Assembly: GCA_002507175.1 (NCBI GenBank)
Contig: DAZE01000005.1
Location: 2,540-66,539 of the forward strand
DNA from: Euryarchaeota archaeon UBA558
GTDB lineage: Archaea; Thermoplasmatota; Poseidoniia; Poseidoniales; Thalassarchaeaceae
Length of the DNA: 64,000 nt
Direction: 5' to 3'
Below the pieces are notes generated by a model. That model made no database searches. It was given only the letters and a program-made list of their open reading frames with translations, and was not told where the DNA came from. The stretch's first letter is position 1; each line of letters begins with the position of its first letter. Below, in pieces: positions 55,401 through 62,506 of this stretch. Made by a program: the position numbers and the translations under genes.

Positions 55401-55515
55401 TAGGGGTGGGAGTCCAACTTAGATTGTCTAGTAGTAGAGATACCTCAGGGACCAGCCCCTCGTTAGGTCGCACGGACCATGGGGAGACTAGGGCATGCAA
55501 AAAGACATGTTCCAC
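52495..55515 (-). CDS. lhr: Lhr-type superfamily 2 DNA/RNA helicase
   Basis: The product is about 1006 residues. GTG 55515 is chosen because GGTGG precedes it; TTG 55533 is also open. Helicase motifs are in order: TPIQEASLKPLLLG (Q motif), TGSGKT (about residues 59-64), TPLRALN, TTPETLQ, DEVHDLASS, SATVGN, and in the second RecA domain QRIGRSEHKLGGTGRGQILVW (in parts). A winged-helix region and a long C-terminal half follow. Near the end a zinc finger (CLNC...CPIC, then CC) is present, and a final HhH-like VGEETATRILRGF-type stretch. Lhr proteins are 3'-5' translocating helicases in DNA repair, common in archaea. The length is at the high end of the archaeal group. Confidence 0.94.
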   Translation of the reverse strand: MEHVFLHALVSPWSVRPNEGLVPEVSLLLDNLSWTPTPIQEASLKPLLLGKDALLVAPTGSGKTEAAIIPIASNVLSGDWRALSVLYVTPLRALNRDMDKRLGPFLEPLGLTVSLRHGDTTKKERARQSKTPPDILITTPETLQIMLLGSRLRKHLAKVRTIVIDEVHDLASSERGSQLLVGIQRIRALAGREVQVVGLSATVGNANEVARWFSKDAVVVEGPSPRSTEVSVHVEPATPEDEALSVAWNVSPRAISSLRRLTSLINTSSPALVFVNSRSNAETVAQRMVQISPEVRIGVHHGSLAAETREQMENALKDGKLDAMICTSSLELGIDVGSIKAVHQIQSPRSVDSLLQRIGRSEHKLGGTGRGQILVWEHDDIAESAVIARKALAKELPNIEWRLNPTIVAANQLLQMAMERKVVPLQTAHGILSSASVFRDWSFEDTMATLRVLDDRWLLRLIDDPPNSDIIAWSTMLWDEFSSLIDDADFPDSRPIPGDYSDSELEKMRLKMVRSLPEVLSDGWFQGAGKLMSTRGDHYSMIPDESLFKIRDLVSRRVLGTVDESFVLSLNSDGSEDAEGRPRTFVMAGRTWQIVDADPEQNELVVAPVSQVGSAPVWSGELPPVPSEVAIEVGQMRRRVLDLVNATRESEDEISFDDYPLSEEAASLYIQTVVDHFDSTGHVPDDKTLTIELREHAIILNCCRGSRINETLAHFIQAMGSGLGGSMGVAVVDPYRISFRIPGVKASDIEKWLRETSPLALEAILRMTIPNGRAIRARFVQVARRFGILRKDVDPRKVNISGMLKRYQGTAVVEETLSKLFHERMDITGAMELMSELQLGSVEIIITPPGPLGQSPRSERDMLLPAWGDKELRERLETRLLSERCILVCLNCHNVQRSRVNRLELGVGDCPICGGSMRCCGPERMEEMMLGWVKSREPKDRARMQKNAELLNNHGFEAILCLMGRGIGEETATRILRGFRTDSRTGLLRSIHNSEIEYARTRRYWS

Positions 55516-55558
55516 AGGACCAACCACCCGCAAGTGACTAATTCAGATCGCTCCTCCG

Positions 55559-56317
55559 GTGAACGTGGCCCGATCTGGATCCAGCAGGGTTCTCAGGAAA
55601 TGGTGGGCAGATAATCCAGATTTACATTACCCAATGACTGCCTATGCATCGATCATATCTGTCGGATCTACCATGTGGGGCCTCCTCTTCATAATGCTAG
55701 GTGGTGCGACTGACCCTCAGGCATCGTCATTGGTCCCGATCAGTTGGGCCTGCCTCATTCTTGGCGGAGTAGGGTGCTTTTTCCTTCTCCCTGAGTTCTT
55801 TCTCTACATTTCACTTCGGTCGACATTTGAGCAAATATGCTCACAGGATAACAGGACGGAGATCATTAGAAGAAGGAAAGAATTGGAAGATGCAGCAGAA
55901 TCACTGGGTAGCTCCTACAAGTCTCGTGTTCTCGGAATTTATCAACAAATGGAAATCAAGCCTAATCGTAGATGGAGGGTGGCCCCATCCACGGCAACTT
56001 CACAAACAAAATGGTGGTCAAATACCAACTCAAAGCTATCGCGCGTTCTCCCCAAACTAAAACCGCTCAAGAAACAGTCTACTCATAAATCGATAATCGC
56101 AGTGACCACAATTTCAATTTCAATGCTGATCCTTGAGGCGAGCATTGGTGGCATGGATGGATCGACAACTTCCATCAATGACCTCATTCTTGGAAGTAGT
56201 GAGTCAAAATACCCTCCTCCATACCTAGATCCAATCTCTGGAATATTGTTGACATTCCTGACCATATTACTATGGCTAACATCACCCGCCCCATCAGAAA
56301 AAGAGGGATTTGATTGA
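55559..56317 (+). CDS. Membrane protein of unknown function preceding signal peptidase
   Basis: The product is 252 residues from a GTG start with about four membrane helices: two near residues 28-50 and 62-85, one near 180-197 and one near 230-245. Between the second and third lies a basic cytoplasmic stretch of about 90 residues (IIRRRKELEDAAESLGSSYKSR). I recognise no family. Its stop lies two bases before the ATG of the signal peptidase gene, so the two are co-transcribed and probably co-translated. It may be an accessory membrane factor for secretion; this is inference from position only. Confidence 0.6.
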   Translation: MNVARSGSSRVLRKWWADNPDLHYPMTAYASIISVGSTMWGLLFIMLGGATDPQASSLVPISWACLILGGVGCFFLLPEFFLYISLRSTFEQICSQDNRTEIIRRRKELEDAAESLGSSYKSRVLGIYQQMEIKPNRRWRVAPSTATSQTKWWSNTNSKLSRVLPKLKPLKKQSTHKSIIAVTTISISMLILEASIGGMDGSTTSINDLILGSSESKYPPPYLDPISGILLTFLTILLWLTSPAPSEKEGFD

Positions 56318-56318
56318 G

Positions 56319-57170
56319 ATGAAATCAACCATGCTCAGAGAGGTGGCAATCTCTATCGGGATGGTGATAGCTATCCTTTCTGGCCTGTGGGCTTACACTG
56401 GCTCATGGCCCCCGCTTGTAGTTGTCGAGAGCAACTCCATGATCCACTCAGAACAAGGACAGGTTGGATCGATAGATGCTGGAGATTTGGTATTAGTAAA
56501 ATCCCCTGGAAGGACCGATCAAATCGTCACGTATGTGGAATCAATGCAAGAAGGCAATCAGTACTCTGGCCACCAGAGTCATGGCATGCCAGGTGACGTC
56601 ATAATCTACCAAAAGAACGGCGGTACCGATACCCCTGTGATACACAGGGCAATTCTCAAAGCAGTGAGGAATGAAACTGGCGGTTGGGATGTCCCTGGAA
56701 CTGATATCAGGGCAGTTGAGGAGATCTCCTTGATCATCGACTATCCTTGTTATCCGCACGGTGGCAGCTTGAGGATTGACAGGTGGGTTCCCGCCCACGA
56801 GGGTTACCTTACAACCGGAGACAATGAAAAATCAAATGGTTGCAGGTTGGACCAATTAAGGGCCACTGATAGAAATGCATCGGATCAATATATTCGAAGT
56901 CAGGGCCTTAAGGATCAGGACGGGAACCCTGTCTTGGCAGTGAAAGATGAGTGGGTAATAGGCGTCGCATCCACGGAGATTCCTTGGCTCGGATCGATAA
57001 AACTGCTTACAACTGGTGCATGGCCAGCTGTTCCCAACCAATCATGGACTAAACTCAGCATGGTGATCGGGGTAATCCTAGTAGCGCCCGTGATCGTTGA
57101 TGCTATCCGAGGAAGATCAAAAGAATCTGGGAAGCAGTATGGGGACAAGCACCAGGGCGAGGACGAATAG
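56319..57170 (+). CDS. Signal peptidase I (S26B, archaeal/Sec11 type)
   Basis: The product is 283 residues from the ATG at 56319. It has one N-terminal membrane helix (about 9-28), the catalytic Ser40 in VVESNSMIH, His109 in TPVIHRAIL and Asp168 in LTTGDNEKSN; the Ser-His-Asp arrangement, not Ser-Lys, marks the archaeal/ER Sec11 type. A second helix lies at the C-terminus (VIGVILVAPVIVDAI). It removes signal peptides from exported proteins such as the large surface proteins in this window. The last 54 bases overlap, in the opposite direction, the end of the M50 protease gene. A long insertion separates the Ser and His boxes. Confidence 0.93.
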   Translation: MKSTMLREVAISIGMVIAILSGLWAYTGSWPPLVVVESNSMIHSEQGQVGSIDAGDLVLVKSPGRTDQIVTYVESMQEGNQYSGHQSHGMPGDVIIYQKNGGTDTPVIHRAILKAVRNETGGWDVPGTDIRAVEEISLIIDYPCYPHGGSLRIDRWVPAHEGYLTTGDNEKSNGCRLDQLRATDRNASDQYIRSQGLKDQDGNPVLAVKDEWVIGVASTEIPWLGSIKLLTTGAWPAVPNQSWTKLSMVIGVILVAPVIVDAIRGRSKESGKQYGDKHQGEDE

Positions 57171-58616
57171 CGAACTATAACCGCTTATCTGATCTGCTAT
57201 CCTCTCGATTTTCAGGGGGTTTGACTTGGGCAATACGGTCTTGGCAATGATGTGTCCAGCATTCCGGACCATGTGCCCCCCATCAAACGGTATCAACGGA
57301 ATTAGGTTAGCCACCCCCAGAAGAAAACTAATCCACATTATCCAGAACAAAAAATCAAACAGGCCCAAGATGACGTCTATTCCTAGCAGGGATGGAAGGA
57401 TGCCGGTACCTGCCCCTAGGAAGGCCCTCTCTTCTAACACCATCGTCTGACCCTGATTTTGGATTGGCACACCACTAAAGAGGAGGGGCGAAATTGCCGT
57501 TTGGACGAAGCGCTCACCAAAACTCAAATCCTCTGATATTGGAAGGCCATAGGCTCTAGCAGCAGAGTCTGCAGATCTTATGCCACTGACACCGAGAAAC
57601 GCATCCCCTTCCTCTATCCCAGCTGCATCCACGTTGGATTCACATTGAGGATCTCCATCACACAATTGATAGTAGTATCTTTTCTTGTCAGTCAGTGTCA
57701 CATCAACCTCTCTAAATACGACGTCGCCATGTATGGGATTCGAACTGACGAGCATGGTAACCAAATCCCCCGAATCGTGTTGGTTTAGGATTCCAGTTAG
57801 GTCGTCACCAGTCGCGATGGCAACTCCATCAATCTCAGAAATCAACTCATACGGAAGAAGGCCGGCTTCATCCGCCCCTGAACCCTCAATTATCCCAACT
57901 GCGTACACGCCTTCTTGTTTCGCAGTTAATCCAGAGGAAACCACTGCTAGAAGTATGACGACAAAATAAGTCATGACAATATTGACAGACGGCCCTGCCG
58001 CAAACATCCTCAACCGATCCCGTTGTGGAGCAATCCTCATCTCTTCTTGGTCTGGCTCATAAAATGCCCCGACTGGAATGATCCCTGCCATCAGTATCCC
58101 AAAAGATCGAATCCTCATCCCATGAGCTCGTGCCATTAGGCCATGTCCATACTCGTGAACCACAACAGCTACGATCAGTGCAAGAATAGGCCAGAAAATT
58201 GGTACAAAGCTAGTCACCCCTGGGATGAACAAAATATCCGTCGCAGGTAGAACTTCTTGCTGGGCCGGCTCGATGGCTGTGCTTATTGCGCTTGCAGCTA
58301 TTCCAAAAATTAAGAAGAGCATGACAGCAAAGCAAAGCCAAATTGAGGCCTCCCCAAAAATCCTCCAAAAACGTCTGGGACGTGCTATGAAATCGGCTGT
58401 TTTTTTTCCCTTGTTAGTCCTAATCATCAATATGATGCCTAGGATTCTCGTACAATTCCACCTTTCTAGATATCCGTTTCTATCTAGGAACAGAATTGAA
58501 ATGTACCATAAAATAAGGAAGGCCCCAAGCGGAAGACTGAGCAAACCATTCACAGTCAGGAGCACAAGTCCTGCGATCATTAGGATCTGATTCAAGCCCA
58601 ATGAGCCGTCATCCAT
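57117..58616 (-). CDS. Site-2-type membrane metalloprotease (M50) with PDZ-like domain
   Basis: The product is 499 residues from the ATG at 58616; an upstream start at 58685 would run into the promoter of the divergent small gene. Zinc-binding HEYGH is at residues 154-158, in VVVHEYGHGLMARAHG, and the second site PFDGGHM is near residue 445. Between them lies a PDZ-like segment (GLLPYELISEIDGVAIATGDDL) interrupted by an unusual Cys-containing loop (LCDGDPQCESNVDAAGIEEGDAFLGV, in parts). About seven membrane helices are predicted. It cuts within membranes to release factors, in cascades or quality control. Its 3' end overlaps the signal peptidase gene convergently by 54 bases. Confidence 0.93.
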   Translation of the reverse strand: MDDGSLGLNQILMIAGLVLLTVNGLLSLPLGAFLILWYISILFLDRNGYLERWNCTRILGIILMIRTNKGKKTADFIARPRRFWRIFGEASIWLCFAVMLFLIFGIAASAISTAIEPAQQEVLPATDILFIPGVTSFVPIFWPILALIVAVVVHEYGHGLMARAHGMRIRSFGILMAGIIPVGAFYEPDQEEMRIAPQRDRLRMFAAGPSVNIVMTYFVVILLAVVSSGLTAKQEGVYAVGIIEGSGADEAGLLPYELISEIDGVAIATGDDLTGILNQHDSGDLVTMLVSSNPIHGDVVFREVDVTLTDKKRYYYQLCDGDPQCESNVDAAGIEEGDAFLGVSGIRSADSAARAYGLPISEDLSFGERFVQTAISPLLFSGVPIQNQGQTMVLEERAFLGAGTGILPSLLGIDVILGLFDFLFWIMWISFLLGVANLIPLIPFDGGHMVRNAGHIIAKTVLPKSNPLKIERIADQISGYSSLFVLALVLVPILLPRFF

Positions 58617-58694
58617 AGTACGACCGATATGGCGGCCTGCTTCAAATGTCACTATTCCGAGAACACTAAGACCACCCCCCACCACAGGGGTGCA

Positions 58695-58859
58695 ATGGCA
58701 TCGGACGTAAGCAGGGAAAGCCGGGCTGTTATCAGGGTGAAAAAAGAGTATGAGGCCATTGAAGCCCGTCTCGACCGTATTGATTTGGAGATATCAAAGC
58801 GTGAGATTGATGATATCCGAATTATATTGGACCGGATTGATCGGGAACTCACGAAATAG
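58695..58859 (+). CDS. Small coiled-coil protein
   Basis: The product is 54 residues from an ATG preceded by GGGGTG. It is highly charged and entirely helical in appearance, with a heptad-like pattern (YEAIEARLDRIDLEISKRE, then IRIILDRIDRELTK) in which Ile/Leu recur every three to four residues and LDRID occurs twice. It lies divergent from the M50 gene and its end overlaps the end of hjc by 11 bases. Function is unknown; it could be a small dimeric adaptor. Confidence 0.45.
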   Translation: MASDVSRESRAVIRVKKEYEAIEARLDRIDLEISKREIDDIRIILDRIDRELTK

Positions 58860-59394
58860 TTGTGACAGATCCTCTCGAACCGTCTGACCTGCAAATCATG
58901 GCGATAAATCTGTGCAGTGGCATACCACTTTCCCAATCCAGGTGGGGGGCCCCATTCCTCGTGAGTGGTAAATTCGGAACCCTATTGGCGATTAATCGCA
59001 TCTTTCCACTCAATCCGTCGACTGGAACGGATAGGATCCGCCAGCTATCCCCCCTAACTCCTTTCAGTCTGAATGCATACAGGGGTAATAGGCCGCAACG
59101 TTCGCCTGTTTCCTTGAAGGCTTCATACTGGGTCATTGTCCTTCCTGATAAGTAGATTTTACTTGTTTTTGATGATTTGACCTCTATTGGGAAGCAAACG
59201 TCCCCTCTCAAAACAAGAAGATCACCCGTGCCCTCTGATCCGCTACCGGGAGCTCTTACAACTAGAAAAGGTCGCTCACAAACTTGCATTGCCCGAGCCC
59301 TTTCTACCTCGTTACAGGACCTTGTTATCGCCAATACTCCTTTCCTTTCCCCAGCGAGGACGGATCTTAATTCACGCTCGTAGGGGCCGCTCAT
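58849..59394 (-). CDS. hjc: Archaeal Holliday junction resolvase Hjc
   Basis: The product is 181 residues from the ATG at 59394 (open frame from 59430). The nuclease core is in the first 95 residues: Glu7 in YERELRSVL, the APGSGSEGTGDLLVL segment with Asp58, and Glu71-x-Lys73 in PIEVKSSK, then SGRTMTQYEAF; these are the Hjc/PD-(D/E)XK residues. It resolves four-way DNA junctions in recombination. It is longer than typical Hjc (about 120-140), with about 60 extra C-terminal residues (RVPNLPLTRNGAPHLDWESG) of unknown role. It is divergent from the RuvC-like gene. Confidence 0.9.
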   Translation of the reverse strand: MSGPYERELRSVLAGERKGVLAITRSCNEVERARAMQVCERPFLVVRAPGSGSEGTGDLLVLRGDVCFPIEVKSSKTSKIYLSGRTMTQYEAFKETGERCGLLPLYAFRLKGVRGDSWRILSVPVDGLSGKMRLIANRVPNLPLTRNGAPHLDWESGMPLHRFIAMICRSDGSRGSVTTIS

Positions 59395-59532
59395 GACAAC
59401 ATAGCCTATCGGGTAGGCTAATGACGACACCGGTGCGATTCACTAGAAACTAGCGATTAGCATTCAAAACAACCATCACGAAGGCCCAAACAGCAGTAAG
59501 ACTTGAACACCGGCTGCCACCAATGTTCTACA

Positions 59533-60291
59533 ATGGACATAGCTGGAGTCAAGACTCATGACTACCAACTCGCATACAGATTGATTCAAGCATTACGTGC
59601 CACAGGCATCAGGCCAGTTCAACTGAGTCCCGACGATCCAGTCCCAGCCTCGATGCCAATTTGGTTCGGAACACCCTCAGAGGTGGAATCTATGCGGGAT
59701 CCACGGGGTGTTGGATGCACTATTGAGAATCTCGATGCGGCCATAACAGCCGCAATATTGGGGACATCCAAATCAATAAATCACATAATATTTGGAGTAG
59801 ATCCTGGACCCAGGCCAGGGCTAGCATGGATATCAAGAAGCCAGTTATTGGGGTCCATGCAACTTGAATCAGTCGATGAGACTGTCAACATGATTGATTC
59901 TATCCTCTCTGATCTGAGGCCAATTAGCTACATCATTAGAATAGGCGATGGATCTAAAACAATCTCCTGTAGACTCGTCAACGTCTGTCTGGCCAGAGGA
60001 CATATTGTAGAGGTTGTAGACGAGAGGCGTACATCAATGGGATCACGCCACAGCCACGCCGCATCTGCAGCTAGAATAGCACAGAAAAAAGGAAAGCAGG
60101 TGGTAAACAAAATACAATTGGATCCTTCTAAGGGCGAAATAAAGGAAATTCAAAGAAGGTCTAGGTCTACATCGGGAGGGAGGGTTACCATCCCAAAGTC
60201 TCTCGCAAAGGCAGTTGCAGTCGGTCGAATGGATATTCACGAAGCAGTGCAGAGACACGGGAACCTAGGAGAGTTCAAGCACGTGAGTTAA
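59533..60291 (+). CDS. Predicted RuvC/YqgF-like (RNase H fold) protein
   Basis: The product is 252 residues from the ATG at 59533 (frame open from 59503). After an N-terminal domain of about 80 residues, the segment IIFGVDPGPRPGLAWI places Asp90 on the first strand of an RNase H-like fold. IIRIGDG (Asp139) and VEVVDERRTS (Asp163-Glu164), then RHSHAASAARIAQKKGK (His172/174), parallel the later acidic/His motifs of YqgF and RuvC. A basic C-terminal tail with RRSRSTSGGRVTIPKS may bind DNA. It is transcribed divergently from hjc, which also cuts DNA junctions. I know no characterised homologue; the nuclease call is by motif comparison only. Confidence 0.6.
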   Translation: MDIAGVKTHDYQLAYRLIQALRATGIRPVQLSPDDPVPASMPIWFGTPSEVESMRDPRGVGCTIENLDAAITAAILGTSKSINHIIFGVDPGPRPGLAWISRSQLLGSMQLESVDETVNMIDSILSDLRPISYIIRIGDGSKTISCRLVNVCLARGHIVEVVDERRTSMGSRHSHAASAARIAQKKGKQVVNKIQLDPSKGEIKEIQRRSRSTSGGRVTIPKSLAKAVAVGRMDIHEAVQRHGNLGEFKHVS

Positions 60292-60929
60292 TCGATCAAT
60301 CCTCTTCGATACTCTCTCGTCCGGTCCACGCCAGGAAACCTGTCTTCCGATTCCCTGTAAACAGTTTTCATATTGTTCACAAAATTCGTTTCCTGAGTAA
60401 TTATCTTCACTTTCTCCACACCGGGGTCGACCCCAGAGTCCATCCAAGCGAGAACAATTTCCATTGTCATCCTGGCACCTTCGCGATGTGGGTATGCGAA
60501 GATGTCCATACTCAGTGGGGGCAATACAATTGTTCCCCTGTTCTCTATCTCCCCGATTCTGTCGAAGAGAGAGGCATATGCAGCCTTCAACAACTCCCTT
60601 CTGTCATTGTCTTGGGTGGGTCGTCGACAATCAGGTCCAACTACGTGAATTAAGCTGCTGTGAGGTAGTGAGAATGGAGGAGTAATTACCGCCTCGCCGA
60701 CACCACAAGGGGGGAGATTCTCTTTCCGCCTCTCAACGGCTATTCCATGGGTGTGTTTCCTTAGTTCTGGGCCCGCAGCCTGATGGACGACCTCATCTAC
60801 ACCTTCCCTCCCTGCAAGCCGATTGTTCGCAGGAGTGACGAGAATATCCCCCTCTTCTTTTGTAAGGTCCCCGTACATGAATCGAACCTGGCCAAATTGG
60901 CATTCTCTCACGATGATAGTCTCGGCCAC
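60288..60929 (-). CDS. Macro-domain (ADP-ribose binding) protein
   Basis: The product is 213 residues. Macro-domain signatures are clear: YGDLTKEEGDILVTPANNRLAG with Asp21 for adenine recognition, the NN pair at 35-36, GREGVDEVVHQAAGPEL (about 40-56), CGVGEAVITPPFSLP and, further on, IVLPPLSMDIFAYPHREGA. Such proteins bind or hydrolyse ADP-ribose groups, often removing ADP-ribosylation. Length is slightly above the single-domain norm (about 170-190). The gene is convergent with the RuvC-like gene with a four-base overlap and divergent from the AsnC-domain gene; a repair link is suggested by context only. Confidence 0.92.
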   Translation of the reverse strand: MAETIIVRECQFGQVRFMYGDLTKEEGDILVTPANNRLAGREGVDEVVHQAAGPELRKHTHGIAVERRKENLPPCGVGEAVITPPFSLPHSSLIHVVGPDCRRPTQDNDRRELLKAAYASLFDRIGEIENRGTIVLPPLSMDIFAYPHREGARMTMEIVLAWMDSGVDPGVEKVKIITQETNFVNNMKTVYRESEDRFPGVDRTREYRRGLID

Positions 60930-61020
60930 AACCGTTCGGACAAGCCCCGACGTATATCCTCATCGACTGAATGAGCCCTTTTACGAAGCCTTCATGACTC
61001 TGAACGTCGCATCACCCATC

Positions 61021-61254
61021 ATGGCGGCGGGCTTTGTGCTGATCAATGTAGAACCGGGATCCGAAATCAGGATTCAACAAGAGGCTGAGAAATTTGATTT
61101 TGTATCGGAGGCCAATGTCCTGTTCGGGGATCATGATTTGATAGTAAAAGTTGAAGCTGGCTCTGTAGGAGACATCGCTAGGTTAGTAGTTGAGAAACTT
61201 AGGTCAATCGATGGGGTCACCACCACCAAAACACTTGCTTGTGCAGAACTGTGA
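61021..61254 (+). CDS. Stand-alone Lrp/AsnC ligand-binding (RAM) domain protein
   Basis: The product is 77 residues from the ATG at 61021 (MAAGFVLINVEPGSE), the normal start for this family; ATG 60994 adds nine. The beta-alpha-beta-beta-alpha-beta pattern with NVLFGDHDLIVKVEAGSVGD and KLRSIDGVTTTKTL is that of the AsnC_trans_reg/RAM domain without a helix-turn-helix. Such stand-alone domains bind amino acids or pair with full-length Lrp regulators. A possible TATA-like sequence (GTATATC) lies at about 60952-60958. It is divergent from the macro-domain gene. Confidence 0.85.
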   Translation: MAAGFVLINVEPGSEIRIQQEAEKFDFVSEANVLFGDHDLIVKVEAGSVGDIARLVVEKLRSIDGVTTTKTLACAEL

Positions 61255-61327
61255 GGGATATTTTCCTCTCAGAAAACTCGTTTTAGACCAACTCAGCGCC
61301 GCAGTCTATCGAAATCGGGGAAACGGA

Positions 61328-61335
61328 TATATATA
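61328..61335 (+). promoter_or_regulatory. TATA box of the MC1 gene
   Basis: A perfect TATATATA run lies 36 bases before the MC1 ATG, in a gap of over 110 bases between genes. A strong ribosome binding site GGAGGT at 61357-61362 precedes the ATG by 8 bases, so the transcript would have a short leader. The strength of both signals fits an abundant chromatin protein. Inferred from consensus only. Confidence 0.7.
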
Positions 61336-61370
61336 GAACAGTATTGTAGGGGACTCGGAGGTATTGTACT

Positions 61371-61637
61371 ATGAGTGATAAAAAGTACTTCGTTTTGCTA
61401 AATAGCGATGGAACAGATTCGGACCACGTGTTCGTTTCGAAGCAACCAAGGGGTGCCGCCTTGAAGGCAGCAACCCGCGGTCACACCAGCATTGAGCTGA
61501 GGGAGAGGGGGACCAACAGAGTCCACTGTTTCACAGGCTCAGTCACAATGGTGGACAGACCAGCTTCTGGACCTGCATGGCTTCCTGCGAAGATAAAGAA
61601 GGCCAACGTCAAGAAGTCGGGTATAAAGCGCCTCTAA
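61371..61637 (+). CDS. mc1: MC1-family chromosomal (DNA-bending) protein
   Basis: The product is 88 residues, strongly basic. It follows archaeal MC1 along its whole length: YFVLLNSDGTDSDHVFVSKQ at the start, RGAALKAATRGHTSIELRERG (residues about 27-47, quoted only in part), RVHCFTGSV, and PAWLPAKIKKANVKKSGIKRL. MC1 is a monomeric protein that bends and compacts DNA in Methanosarcina, haloarchaea and marine Thermoplasmatota. The family residues Trp (PAWLP) and the RERGTNRVH loop that inserts into DNA are conserved. It has a strong promoter and its own transcript; downstream is a hairpin before the convergent sdhB. Confidence 0.93.
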   Translation: MSDKKYFVLLNSDGTDSDHVFVSKQPRGAALKAATRGHTSIELRERGTNRVHCFTGSVTMVDRPASGPAWLPAKIKKANVKKSGIKRL

Positions 61638-61674
61638 GCGTAAACCCACTACTTAATGTCTGATACACGCAACA

Positions 61675-61703
61675 CCTCCGAGGGCGTTTATCGCTCTCGG
61701 AGG
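61675..61703. terminator. Strong hairpin between convergent MC1 and sdhB
   Basis: A 12-base-pair inverted repeat (CCTCCGAGGGCG / CGCTCTCGGAGG, one G-T pair) surrounds a 5-base loop. On the minus strand a T-run (GGTTTTTTGTT, about 61704-61714) lies just after the sdhB stop and before the hairpin; on the plus strand the hairpin is followed by an A-run. It is the only convincing terminator-like structure noticed in the window and would serve both genes. Function is inferred. Confidence 0.6.
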
Positions 61704-61717
61704 GAACAAAAAACCGA

Positions 61718-62506
61718 CTATTTCCTGAGCCCAATCTTCTTTGCGATCATTGCAATAGGGTCATAGTATTCCGTGACCACTCTTTCTTTTAGTGGTATGA
61801 CCGCATTATCAGTGATGTTGATGCCTGCTGGGCATACATCGGTGCAGCACCTAGTTATGTTGCAGTATCCGATCCCGAAGTCTTCTTTGATTTGGGGTAT
61901 GCGACTCTCAGTGTCGAGTGGGTGCATTTCCAGCCCTGCGAGTCTGACAAAGAACCTAGGACCAGCAAACTCGTCGAATTTCTCATGTTCACGAAGAACG
62001 TGACAGGTATTCACACATAACATGCATTCGATGCATTGTCTGAATTCTTGAATCCTGTCTGCCTCGTCCTGGTTGAATTCCCAATCAAGCTTGTCAGGAC
62101 CGCTTACTGGCACCATTTTCTTATTCATCTCGTAAGCCCAACTCGTGTCAGTTACCAGATCTCTTATCAGTGGAAAACCTTGCATGGGTCTTATCGTAAC
62201 TGGCTCCTCATCTGGGGTTTCTTCAATTATGTCTGACATCCTAGTCATACACATTAACCTGGACTTACCATTTACTTCCGCCGAGCATGATCCACACTTT
62301 CCCGCTTTGCAGTTCCAGCGACAGGCAAGATCAGGGGCGTGTTCAGCCTGAATTTTGTGAATAACGTCAAGGACGACCATGCCCTCATCGTATTCGACAG
62401 TGTAGTCCTCCATACTCCCTACGGAGGATTCTGTTCTGGGATGTGTAGCGTACGGCCTTTCGCCGGTATGGCTTCTGAATACTCGAAAAGTGACTTCCTT
62501 GTCCAT
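61718..62506 (-). CDS. sdhB: Succinate dehydrogenase/fumarate reductase iron-sulfur subunit
   Basis: The product is 262 residues from the ATG at 62504-62506, which overlaps the sdhA stop in TGATG. All three clusters can be assigned: [2Fe-2S] in CKAGKCGSC with a later Cys in RLMC; [4Fe-4S] in CIECMLCVNTCHV; and [3Fe-4S] in CNITRCCTDVCPAGI. An N-terminal extension of about 25 residues precedes the ferredoxin domain. It passes electrons from the flavoprotein to quinone. No sdhC or sdhD follows downstream, so membrane subunits must lie upstream of sdhA, outside the window, or elsewhere. Confidence 0.96.
   Translation of the reverse strand: MDKEVTFRVFRSHTGERPYATHPRTESSVGSMEDYTVEYDEGMVVLDVIHKIQAEHAPDLACRWNCKAGKCGSCSAEVNGKSRLMCMTRMSDIIEETPDEEPVTIRPMQGFPLIRDLVTDTSWAYEMNKKMVPVSGPDKLDWEFNQDEADRIQEFRQCIECMLCVNTCHVLREHEKFDEFAGPRFFVRLAGLEMHPLDTESRIPQIKEDFGIGYCNITRCCTDVCPAGINITDNAVIPLKERVVTEYYDPIAMIAKKIGLRK

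Noticed and set aside
59395..59532. Small inverted element (CTAG-AAA-CTAG) between hjc and the RuvC-like gene as an operator
   Set aside because: Only four bases per arm; too short to separate from chance.
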